Source: Lachnospiraceae bacterium
GTDB taxonomy: Bacteria; Bacillota; Clostridia; Lachnospirales; Lachnospiraceae
Reading direction: 5' to 3'
DNA length: 64,000 bases
NCBI GenBank assembly: GCA_021770755.1
Contig: JAETQI010000004.1
Coordinates: forward strand, 62,001-126,000
The notes beneath the pieces are model-generated. The model worked only from the letters and a program-made list of their open reading frames with translations, made no database searches and was not told where the DNA came from. Numbering within the stretch: position 1 is the stretch's first letter; the number at the start of each line of letters is the position of its first letter. Below, piece by piece: positions 44,472 through 52,930 of the stretch. A program made the translations under genes and the position numbers.

Positions 44472-45395
44472 ATGGAGGAGAAGGGGAGGCGGAAGCCAAA
44501 GATCACGCCAAAACGGACGACGACGCTGCAAAAGCTGGCATACATTGTCAGACCGTTTGTGCTCTATATGCTGGTGAAGACGGCGGCGATGCTCGTGCTG
44601 GCGATCGCACTTCCGGCGCTTCCGATCGCGGGAATGACAGCGTGGGTGGAGAACAATGCGCATCAGCTCAGCGCGGTTGTAAACGGTGCGGCAAGCCTGA
44701 TCGCGGTGTGTTTCCTGCTCAATGATTTTCTGATCGAGGCGAGTACGGACGGGGAGGTTGACATCGATCAAAGCGCCCTGGGACAGCTTATGCGTTTTGT
44801 AAGGACGGGATTTTATGGTAGCAGGACGACGCGCAGGGCGGCAGGGCTGGCGCTTTGCGTGCTGCTTGGCATCACCGCGTCGCTGGCGCTGAATATAGGG
44901 ATCGGGGTATTGTCAGAAGTGATGTCCGGAGCCGGAAATCCGGTGCTTGACTCCGAAAAATATAAGACGGTGGAGGCGATCCAGTACTCTGTGCCGGTCT
45001 GGCTTGGGATCGTGTTATACGGGATCGTTTCTCCGGTCGTGGAGGAGATGGTGTTTCGCGGCGTGATCTACAGCCGGATCAAGAAATTTTACAGCGTTCC
45101 CAGAGCCGTTGTGGCTTCCGCGCTTTTGTTTGGCGTATTTCACGCAAATCTGCCGCAGTTTCTGTACGGTACGGCGATGGGCGTACTCATGGCGCTCTGT
45201 TATGAGTATGCAGGCTGTTTTGCGGCGCCAGTGATGATGCATATGGCTGCCAACATCTTTATATTTCTGATGTCAGGACTGACAGCATGGACAAAGGTTC
45301 TGGCGATGCCGGCCTGCGGATTGTTATCGGCGCTGATGGCGGCGGGGATCTTGTGGTGCATGGTCAGAAACAGCAGGGAAAGGTTTCCACGATAG
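44472..45395 (+). CDS. CPBP-family intramembrane metalloprotease
   Basis: About 307 residues with seven or eight hydrophobic helices. The three CPBP (Abi/CAAX) motifs are present: EE-x3-R in SPVVEEMVFRGVIYSRI, F-x3-H in LLFGVFHANLPQF, and H-x3-N in PVMMHMAANIFIFL. Such proteases are Rce1-like and in bacteria are linked to bacteriocin self-immunity or peptide maturation; no peptide precursor is seen nearby. ATG 44472 follows GAGGGAG by 11 bases; 44448 is an alternative. It follows the HAD gene by 43 bases, probably in the addBA operon. Confidence 0.9.
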   Translation: MEEKGRRKPKITPKRTTTLQKLAYIVRPFVLYMLVKTAAMLVLAIALPALPIAGMTAWVENNAHQLSAVVNGAASLIAVCFLLNDFLIEASTDGEVDIDQSALGQLMRFVRTGFYGSRTTRRAAGLALCVLLGITASLALNIGIGVLSEVMSGAGNPVLDSEKYKTVEAIQYSVPVWLGIVLYGIVSPVVEEMVFRGVIYSRIKKFYSVPRAVVASALLFGVFHANLPQFLYGTAMGVLMALCYEYAGCFAAPVMMHMAANIFIFLMSGLTAWTKVLAMPACGLLSALMAAGILWCMVRNSRERFPR

Positions 45396-45435
45396 CGTTT
45401 TCAAATACATATTAGGACATATTAGGACATGAAAA

Positions 45436-45467
45436 GACCGGGCAGGGGAAGATTCCCCTGTCCGGTC
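45436..45467. terminator. Bidirectional terminator, CPBP gene / flavin reductase
   Basis: GACCGGGCAGGGGAA (45436-45450) pairs with TTCCCCTGTCCGGTC (45453-45467) with a single G-T wobble. It lies between the two convergent genes and overlaps the flavin reductase stop. Just upstream ACATATTAGG occurs twice in tandem. Confidence 0.75.
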
Positions 45468-45969
45468 ATCTTGCCATCAGTTCCAGGATCTCTCCGACAT
45501 ACATCGTGTGCATGTCGCCGTCGGCATACCACTTGGCGATCTCCGGCGACAGGAAGGAGTCCGCTGTCAGTTTCGTGGCGGAGAGCTTGTGACACAGAAG
45601 CACGAAGCTGCCCTCGTCAATGAAGGGAATGGAGAGCTTGTAGTTCCATGTCAGTCCTGCCTCCGCGACCTTGTCCGAGTCCCGTCCGGAGTGGGAGCCG
45701 CAGTAGCTGAGCGCTTCCCTGTACTCTTTGCCCATGAATGAGATCGAGAAGAAATCTCCTGCATCGATAAATTCTTTGGTGTACCTGGAATCGCGCACAA
45801 AGATAAAGACAACGTTCTTTCCCCAGAGAACGCCGATGCCGCCCCAACTGACGGTCATGGTGTTTGCCTTCTGCCTGGAGCCGGCTGACACAAGCGCCCA
45901 GTCTTTTCCGAATGATTCAAATGGATTGAACTCCAGCGTGTCAACTGGAATAGGTTGAAATACATGCAT
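45466..45969 (-). CDS. Flavin reductase-like FMN-binding protein
   Basis: A 167-residue protein of the flavin reductase/flavoredoxin family: NPFESFGKDWALVSAGS, the TMTVSWGGIGVLWGKNVVFI strand region, and FSISFMGKEYREALSYCGS. Members bind FMN and pass electrons from NAD(P)H or ferredoxin-type donors; in anaerobes they often accompany oxygen or nitric oxide detoxification. AAGGAG precedes the ATG on the minus strand. The promoter is at 46053-46025, with a Crp/Fnr-like palindrome just upstream, so redox control is plausible but unproven. Confidence 0.88.
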   Translation of the reverse strand: MHVFQPIPVDTLEFNPFESFGKDWALVSAGSRQKANTMTVSWGGIGVLWGKNVVFIFVRDSRYTKEFIDAGDFFSISFMGKEYREALSYCGSHSGRDSDKVAEAGLTWNYKLSIPFIDEGSFVLLCHKLSATKLTADSFLSPEIAKWYADGDMHTMYVGEILELMAR

Positions 45970-46024
45970 ATCAATCGCTCCTTACAAAAATGATTCTGAG
46001 ATCGTCTGATGATCGGATATTATT

Positions 46025-46053
46025 AGTATACTATCCAACGCGCAAAATGACAA
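46025..46053 (-). promoter_or_regulatory. Promoter of the flavin reductase gene
   Basis: On the minus strand TTGTCA (46053-46048) and TATACT (46030-46025) are 17 bases apart, about 50 bases before the start of transcription-to-ATG distance expected for the gene at 45969. Confidence 0.7.
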
Positions 46054-46059
46054 CAAATC

Positions 46060-46077
46060 TTGTGAAAGATTTCACAA
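46060..46077. promoter_or_regulatory. Perfect Crp/Fnr-like palindrome
   Basis: TTGTGAAA-GA-TTTCACAA is an 18-base perfect palindrome containing TGTGA-N6-TCACA, the Crp consensus. It is centred about 50 bases upstream of the expected flavin reductase start of transcription, close to an activator position. A second weaker inverted pair, TATAGTG (46116-46122) and CACTATA (46154-46160), lies between it and the gltB promoter. The rest of this 496-base divide holds no supported gene. Confidence 0.5.
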
Positions 46078-46193
46078 AAAATGCGCGAGACGGTTACAGT
46101 TCACTTGTCCATCAATATAGTGAAAAGCGTGCACCAAAACGCACAGGTTAGTCCACTATAACAAAACTTTTTGGAAAAAATCGCAAGAAGGAC

Positions 46194-46222
46194 TTTACAA
46201 AACGGAAAAAATTTCATATAAT
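46194..46222 (+). promoter_or_regulatory. Strong promoter of gltBD
   Basis: TTTACA (46194-46199) and a perfect TATAAT (46217-46222) are 17 bases apart. The implied start near 46229 leaves a 237-base untranslated leader before gltB. Confidence 0.8.
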
Positions 46223-46253
46223 GTGAAAAGCACAGGAGAATATTGAATTTTAG

Positions 46254-46297
46254 AGCAACCAAAGGCGGTTAACAACTGTTTTTTTGGTTGCTTTTTT
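46254..46297 (+). terminator. Intrinsic terminator inside the gltB leader (attenuator)
   Basis: AGCAACCAAA (46254-46263) pairs with TTTGGTTGCT (46283-46292) followed by six T. It lies only about 25 bases after the transcription start and before gltB, with no gene in between and the previous gene on the other strand. It must therefore be read through for gltB expression from this promoter, the arrangement of an attenuator. Confidence 0.78.
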
Positions 46298-46304
46298 ATG
46301 CGTA

Positions 46305-46383
46305 GACCCGTGCAGGGAAAATATGCCGCTGGTGCGGCGCACGGGTCGCGCGCGAGTAGAGGAGAAGGGCATTCCCCTACTCG
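46305..46383 (+). promoter_or_regulatory. Structured part of the gltB leader
   Basis: Three stems follow the leader terminator: GACCCGTGC (46305-46313) with GCACGGGTC (46339-46347), enclosing GCCGC-TGGT-GCGGC (46325-46338); then CGAGTAG (46353-46359) with CTACTCG (46377-46383). The leader does not match a T-box or a glnA-type glutamine RNA that I can recognise. It may be a ligand- or protein-responsive element for nitrogen control. Confidence 0.5.
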
Positions 46384-46465
46384 ATTGTCAGACACACGGG
46401 CACCCGGAGGAAGATTGTCAACGGGCGCTCCCAGACAAGATCATTGATGAGAAGGAGAAGAGAAG

Positions 46466-49400
46466 ATGTTTGATGCAAAGATGAATGTCCCCGAAGCGCC
46501 GCTTCACAGGGCGGAATTTGAACATGACAACTGCGGGATCGGCGCGGTTGTCAATATCAAGGGCACGAAGACGCGCGAGACGGTCGAGAATGCCTTAAAG
46601 ATCGTGGAGAACCTGGAACACAGGGCCGGGAAGGACGCGGAGGGAAAGACGGGCGACGGCGTCGGTATCCTGGTCCAGATCTGTCATGACTTTTTTGTCA
46701 GGGCGGTAAAGCCGCTCGGGATCGAGCTTGGCGGTGAGCGGGAGTACGGTGTCGGCATGTTCTTCTTCCCGCAGGATGAGCTCAAGAGAAACCAGGCGAA
46801 GAAGATGTTTGAGATCATCGTCGAGAAGGAGGGCCTTGAGTTCTTAGGCTGGCGCGAGGTGCCGTGCGTGCCGGCAGTGCTCGGACACAAGGCGGTGGAG
46901 TGCATGCCCAATATCATGCAGGCGTTTGTGAAGAAACCGGCAAATGTGGAGCGGGGGCTTCCCTTTGACAGAAAGCTGTACATCGCAAGGCGCGTGTTTG
47001 AGCAGAGCTCTGATAACACGTATGTCGTATCGCTCAGCAGCAGGACAATCGTTTATAAGGGGATGTTCCTCGTCGCACAGCTACGGACATTTTTCAGGGA
47101 TCTGCAGAGCAGCAACTATGTGTCGGCGATCGCGATCGTGCACTCCCGCTTCTCGACCAACACAAACCCGAGCTGGGAGCGGGCGCACCCGAACCGCTTT
47201 ATCGTACATAATGGAGAGATCAACACGATCCGCGGCAATGTCGACAAGATGCTTGCGCGCGAGGAAAATATGGAGTCCGAATTTTTGAGCCACGAGTTTC
47301 ACAAGGTACTGCCGGTGGTCAACGCGCAGGGCTCCGACTCGGCGATGCTCGACAACACGCTGGAATTTCTGGTGATGAGCGGCATGGAGCTCCCGCTTGC
47401 GGTCATGATCACGATACCGGAGCCGTGGGCGAACAATAAGACGATGTCGCAGTCCAAGAAAGATTTTTATCAGTATTACGCGACGATGATGGAGCCGTGG
47501 GACGGTCCGGCGTCAATTCTCTTCTCAGACGGGGATATCATGGGAGCGGTGCTCGATAGGAACGGGCTTCGGCCGTCGCGCTATTACATCACGTCCGATG
47601 ACCAGTTGATCCTGTCGTCGGAGGTCGGCGTGCTGCCGGTCGACGCGTCGAAGATCGTGAAGAAAGACAGACTCCGCCCCGGAAAAATGCTTCTGGTGGA
47701 TACGGTGAAGGGGGAGGTCATCGACGATGACACGCTGAAGGAGAAGTTTGCAAAGAGCCACCCTTACGGGGCGTGGCTTGACTCCAACCTTGTCACGCTG
47801 AGGGAGTTAAAGATACCGAATGTGCGGGTGCCGGCATTTTCTGACGAGGAGCGCCAGCGAATGCAGAAGGCGTTTGGCTACACCTACGACGAGCTCCAGA
47901 CCAGTATCCTGCCGATGGCAAAAAACGGCGGGGAGAGCATCGGCGCGATGGGGGTCGACACGCCGATCCCGGTGTTGTCCAGGACGCACCACCAGTTGTC
48001 GCACTATTTCAAACAGCAGTTTGCCCAGGTGACGAATCCGCCGATCGACGCGATCCGCGAGGAGGTTGTCACATCGACGACCGTGTATATCGGAAAGGAC
48101 GGCAACCTTCTGCACGACACGGAGAAGAACTGCAATGTGCTCAAGGTCAACAACCCGATCCTCACGATAACAGACCTGTTAAAGATCAGGAATATGAAAC
48201 GCGAGGGCTTCAAGGTCGAGGTCATTCCGATCATTTATTATAAGAATACCAGCCTCGAGCGCGCGATCGACCGCCTGTATGTGGAGGCGGACCGCGCCTA
48301 CCGCGAGGGCGTGAACATCATGATCCTCTCGGACCGCGGCGTGGATGAGAACCATGTGGCGATCCCCTCGCTGCTGGCGGTATCGGCGATGCAGAAACAT
48401 CTGATCCGCACGAAGAAGAGAACGAGCGTGGCGCTGATCATCGAGTCTGCAGAGCCGAGGGAGGTGCACGACTTTGCGGCGCTGATCGGCTATGGCGCCT
48501 GCGCAGTGAACCCCTATCTGGCACAGGAATCCATCAAGGAGCTGATCGACAACGGCATGCTCGACAAGGATTACCATGCGGCGGTGGACGATTACAATGA
48601 CGCGATCCTCCATGGTATCGTTAAGATCGCGTCAAAGATGGGGATTTCCACGATCCAGTCGTACCAGGGTTCCCAGATCTTTGAGGCGATCGGGATCGAC
48701 GCTGACGTGGTCGATAAATATTTTACCAATACGGTCTGCAGGGTGGGCGGCATCACGCTGCAGGATATCGCAAAGGAAGTGGATGCGTTGCATTCCCTGG
48801 CGTTCGATCCGCTGGGACTTGCGACGGACTTGACGCTCGACAGCCCGGGACAGCACAAGTCGAGAGGCGGGGCGGAGGAGCATCTCTACAATCCTGCCAC
48901 GATCCACATGCTGCAGCAGTCCACCCAGAAGGGCAGTTATGAGATGTTCAAACAGTACTCGGACATGATCAATGACGAGAACAGTGTCCGCAATATCAGG
49001 GGACTGATGGATTTTAACTATCCAAAGAAAAGTATCCCGCTCGACGAGGTCGAGAGCGTGGACAGCATCGTCACCCGTTTCAAGACAGGCGCGATGTCCT
49101 ACGGCTCGATCTCAAAGGAAGCGCATGAGACGCTTGCGATCGCGATGAACCGGCTTCACGGAAAGTCCAACTCCGGCGAGGGCGGCGAGGATCTGGACCG
49201 CATGGTGATCGGACCAGACGGGATCAACCGCTGCTCGGCGATCAAGCAGGTGGCGAGTGGGCGTTTTGGCGTCACCAGCAGATATCTGGTGAGCGCGCAG
49301 GAGATCCAGATCAAGATGGCGCAGGGTGCAAAGCCCGGCGAGGGCGGACATCTGCCTGCCGGAAAGGTTTACCCGTGGGTGGCAAAGACAAGGCATTCCA

Positions 49401-51025
49401 CGCCCGGTGTCGGGCTGATCTCGCCTCCGCCCCACCATGATATCTATTCGATCGAGGATCTGGCGCAGTTGATCTATGACTTGAAAAATTCGAATAAAGA
49501 TGCCAGGATCAGTGTCAAGCTTGTCTCGGAGGCAGGCGTCGGCACGGTCGCGGCCGGCGTTGCGAAAGCCGGTGCGCAGGTGGTATTGATCTCCGGCTAT
49601 GACGGCGGTACAGGAGCGGCGCCGAAGAGTTCGATCCATAATGCGGGGCTTCCGTGGGAGCTTGGGCTTGCGGAGACACACCAGACATTGATCCAGAACG
49701 GCCTCAGAAATAAAGTCCGCATCGAGACGGACGGCAAGCTGATGACAGGGCGTGACGTCGCCATCGCGGCGATCCTCGGCGCGGAGGAATTTGGCTTTGC
49801 GACAGCGCCGCTCGTGACGATGGGATGTGTGATGATGCGCGTATGCAATCTTGACACATGCCCGGTAGGCGTTGCGACGCAGAATCCGGAGCTCAGAAAG
49901 CGCTTTAAGGGCAAGCCGGAGTACGTCATGAACTTTATGCGGTTTATCGCGCAGGAGCTGCGCGAGTACATGGCGAAGCTCGGCGTCCGCACAGTCGACG
50001 ATCTGGTCGGGCGCACGGATCTGTTGAAGATGCGCGACGAACTGCCGAAAGGAACAGTGAAGCTCGACCTGAGCCTGATATTAAACAATCCATACCGGAA
50101 AGAGAAGGCTGTATTTGATCCGAAGCAGGTGTATGATTTTGAACTGGAGAAGACACTGGATGAAAAAGTGCTGTTGAAGCAGCTCGGCGGTGCGCTGGAA
50201 GCAGGCAAGGAGCATAAGGCTCCCAGGAAGAAGAGCATCGAGCTGGAGGTCACCAACACAGACCGCTCGTTTGGTACGATCTTTGGCTCGGAGATCACGA
50301 AACGGTACGATGATACGCTGGAGGAAGATACCTTCCGCGTGCGCTGCAACGGCGCCGGGGGGCAGAGCTTTGGCGCTTTTATACCAAACGGTCTCACGCT
50401 GGAGCTGGCAGGCGACTCCAACGACTATTTTGGCAAGGGCTTATCCGGGGGCAAGCTGATCGTGTACCCGCCAAAGGGCAGTACGTTCAGGCAGGACGAG
50501 AACATCATCGTGGGAAATGTGGCGCTGTACGGCGCGACAAGCGGCAAGGCGTTCATTAACGGCGTTGCCGGGGAGCGGTTCTGCGTCAGGAATTCGGGTG
50601 CAGTGGCGGTTGTCGAGGGCGTGGGCGATCACGGCTGTGAGTATATGACAGGCGGCCGCGTCGTCGTGCTCGGCGGCACGGGCAAGAACTTTGCGGCAGG
50701 CATGAGCGGCGGCATTGCATATGTGCTCGACGAGGAGAACGACCTGTATATGAGAGTGAACAAGGAGATGATCTCCATGAGTGAGATCACCAATAAATAT
50801 GACGTGATCGAGTTGAAGGGAATGATCCAGGAGCACGTGGCGTGCACCAACTCCGAGAAGGGCAGAAAGATACTGGAGAACTTTGGCGAGTACCTGCCGA
50901 AGTTCAAGAAGATCATTCCGTTTGATTACGAGCGCATGTTAAAGACCATCGTCCAGATGGAAGAAAAAGGGCTCAGCGCGGAGCAGGCACAGATCGAGGC
51001 GTTTTATGCCAATACTCATAAATAG
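46466..51025 (+). CDS. gltB: Glutamate synthase, large (glutaminase/FMN) subunit
   Basis: A 1519-residue GOGAT large subunit that makes two glutamates from glutamine and 2-oxoglutarate. A short propeptide precedes the catalytic cysteine, C23 in HDNCGIGA, which starts the class-II amidotransferase domain (to about residue 440). The central domain and the FMN barrel follow ([20 protein letters not shown]-like region; here [18 protein letters not shown]), with the [3Fe-4S] motif C-x5-C-x4-C in [15 protein letters not shown], and the C-terminal beta-helix with repeated G-x-x-G-x-x-x-G. Length matches the 1500-residue norm. AGAAGGAGAAGAG precedes the ATG. The gene is preceded by an attenuator-like leader and followed by gltD. 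Confidence 0.97.
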   Translation: [1519 protein letters not shown]

Positions 51026-51116
51026 TACGAGAAGAACTTCTAGCCGCTCACAGCAAAGGCTGTTTCGCGGAGAAGTTCTAAATCTCGTACAGAAGAACGC
51101 AAGTGCAGCGTTCTTC
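51025..51116 (+). repeat. Double-hairpin intercistronic element, copy B
   Basis: The element starts on the last base of the gltB TAG. The left arm is GTACGAGAAGAACTTCTAG (51025-51043), the right arm AGAAGTTCTAAATCTCGTAC (51071-51090), with GCAAAGG and CGCGG in the loop. The second hairpin is GAAGAACGC (51092-51100) with GCGTTCTTC (51108-51116). The order, spacing and much of the sequence equal copy A at 9405-9495, although the neighbouring genes are unrelated. There is no T-run, and gltD follows within 45 bases. Confidence 0.75.
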
Positions 51117-51161
51117 GCGATATGGACTTCAGAGTATGGAAAGGAATAAGGGTTATAGAAG

Positions 51162-52655
51162 ATGGGAAAACCAACAGGATTTTTGGATTATGAGAGAAAA
51201 ACCTCCGCGGCGGAAGCGCCGGAGGAGCGGATCAGACATTTCAATGAATTTCATGAGCATCTTCCTATAGAGGAACAGCAGAAACAGGGCGCCCGCTGTA
51301 TGGAGTGCGGCGTGCCGTTCTGCCAGTCGGGTATGACGATCGCGGGCATGACCTCCGGCTGTCCGCTGCACAATCTGGTGCCGGAGTGGAATGATCTGGT
51401 GTATATGGGCAACTGGGAGCGCGCCTATAACCGGCTGAAAAAGACGAACAACTTTCCGGAGTTCACGTCCAGGGTGTGCCCTGCGCTCTGTGAGAACGCC
51501 TGCACCTGTGGTCTGAACGGCGACGCGGTGGCGACGAAGGAAAACGAGTATGCCATTATCGAGAATGCGTATAAGACAGGGCTTGCGGGCGCAAAACCGC
51601 CCAAGGTGCGCACCAGCAAGACCGTCGCGGTGGTCGGGAGCGGACCTGCCGGGCTTGCCGTGGCTGATCAGCTAAATAAGAGAGGGCACAATGTCACCGT
51701 GTTTGAGCGCAGTGACCGCCTCGGCGGGCTTCTGATGTACGGGATCCCGAACATGAAGCTCGAGAAGCACATCATCGACCGCAAGATCAGGATCATGGAG
51801 GAAGAAGGTGTAAAGTTTTTCACAAACACCGATATCGGCAGGGACGTCAAGTCCAAAAAGCTCGTGGAGGGTTTTGACCGGATCGTGTTTGCGTGCGGCG
51901 CCTCCAATCCGAGGGACATCAATGCGCCTGGAAGGGATGCAAAGGGAATTTATTTTGCAGTGGATTTTTTAAAAGGCGTGACAAAGAGCCTGCTCGATTC
52001 CGATCTTGCGGACAACGCCCATGTGTCCGCAAAGGGAAAGGATGTGGTGATCATCGGCGGCGGCGACACGGGAAACGACTGCGTGGGAACTTCGATCCGG
52101 CTCGGCGCGAAGTCCGTGACGCAGATCGAGATGATGCCCAAAGCGCCGGACACCAGGGCGGAGAACAATCCATGGCCGGAGTGGCCGAAGATCTGCAAGA
52201 CCGATTACGGCCAGGAGGAGGCGATCGCGCTGTTTGGGCACGATCCGCGCATCTATGAGTCCACGGTCAAGGAGTTCATCAAAGACAAGAATGGCAGTCT
52301 CTGCGGCGTGAAGATCGTGAAGCTCACATGGGAAAAAGATCCAGAGAGCGGCAGGATGAACATGAAGGAGATCGCAGGGAGCGAGCAGGTGCTGGAGGCA
52401 CAGCTTGTGCTGATCGCGGCGGGCTTCCTCGGCAGCCAGAAGTATGTCACGGACGCGTTTGGGCTGGAGCTGGACGCGCGCACCAACGTAAAGACCGAGC
52501 CCGGCAGATTCAGGACCAGCGCGGACAATATCTTTGTCGCGGGCGACATGCATACCGGGCAGTCGCTCGTTGTCAAGGCGATCCGCCAGGGGCGCGAGTG
52601 CGCGCGCGAAGTCGATGAGAGCCTGATGGGGTACTCGAATATGTTTGTACAGTAA
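51162..52655 (+). CDS. gltD: Glutamate synthase, small (NADPH) subunit
   Basis: A 497-residue FAD and iron-sulphur subunit supplying electrons to GltB. N-terminal cysteines in ARCMECGVPFC, SGCPLHNLVPEW and CPALCENACTCGLN bind [4Fe-4S] clusters; the FAD site is VAVVGSGPAGLAVADQL; the NAD(P)H site is DVVIIGGGDTGNDCVGTSI. The C-terminal FVAGDMHTGQSLVVKAI closes the flavin fold. Length is the family norm. It follows gltB by 136 bases that contain the double-hairpin element, and it ends at a terminator. Confidence 0.96.
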   Translation: MGKPTGFLDYERKTSAAEAPEERIRHFNEFHEHLPIEEQQKQGARCMECGVPFCQSGMTIAGMTSGCPLHNLVPEWNDLVYMGNWERAYNRLKKTNNFPEFTSRVCPALCENACTCGLNGDAVATKENEYAIIENAYKTGLAGAKPPKVRTSKTVAVVGSGPAGLAVADQLNKRGHNVTVFERSDRLGGLLMYGIPNMKLEKHIIDRKIRIMEEEGVKFFTNTDIGRDVKSKKLVEGFDRIVFACGASNPRDINAPGRDAKGIYFAVDFLKGVTKSLLDSDLADNAHVSAKGKDVVIIGGGDTGNDCVGTSIRLGAKSVTQIEMMPKAPDTRAENNPWPEWPKICKTDYGQEEAIALFGHDPRIYESTVKEFIKDKNGSLCGVKIVKLTWEKDPESGRMNMKEIAGSEQVLEAQLVLIAAGFLGSQKYVTDAFGLELDARTNVKTEPGRFRTSADNIFVAGDMHTGQSLVVKAIRQGRECAREVDESLMGYSNMFVQ

Positions 52656-52682
52656 CTTCGATAGTATAGTATTTTACGGTAA

Positions 52683-52714
52683 AAAAAGCTCTTGCGTGCA
52701 GGCAGGAGCTTTTT
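52683..52714 (+). terminator. Rho-independent terminator of gltBD
   Basis: AAAAAGCTC (52683-52691) pairs with GAGCTTTTT (52706-52714), extended inwards by TTGC/GCAG pairing, with the T-run in the right arm. Confidence 0.8.
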
Positions 52715-52871
52715 GGCTGGGAAATTTTTAACAGCAATTTATATAAAGGATTTCGCGATTTATATGATGGATGCAATTACCGGATATGGTATTTTTGACA
52801 TTAGGATATTGTTAAAACACGCTCTAGACAATGTAGCATACGGGCTTTTGTTACTTATGCTGTGGTTGCTC

Positions 52872-52900
52872 TTGTATTTTTCCGTTGGATAAAATATAAT
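52872..52900 (+). promoter_or_regulatory. Promoter of the Septu pair
   Basis: TTGTAT (52872-52877) and a perfect TATAAT (52895-52900) are 17 bases apart, 31 bases before the ATG at 52931. Confidence 0.75.
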
Positions 52901-52930
52901 ACAAGTAAAGTCAGCAGAGAGGAGAAATCA

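Noticed and set aside
45970-46465. T-box or glutamine riboswitch before gltB
   Set aside because: No TGGNACCGCG-like T-box sequence before the terminator, and no match to the glnA motif as I know it; only the terminator and stems are claimed.
52764-52892. Possible 42-residue membrane peptide before the Septu pair
   Set aside because: It has a hydrophobic tail, but the ribosome-binding site is weak and the frame runs into the promoter of the next gene; not enough to call.
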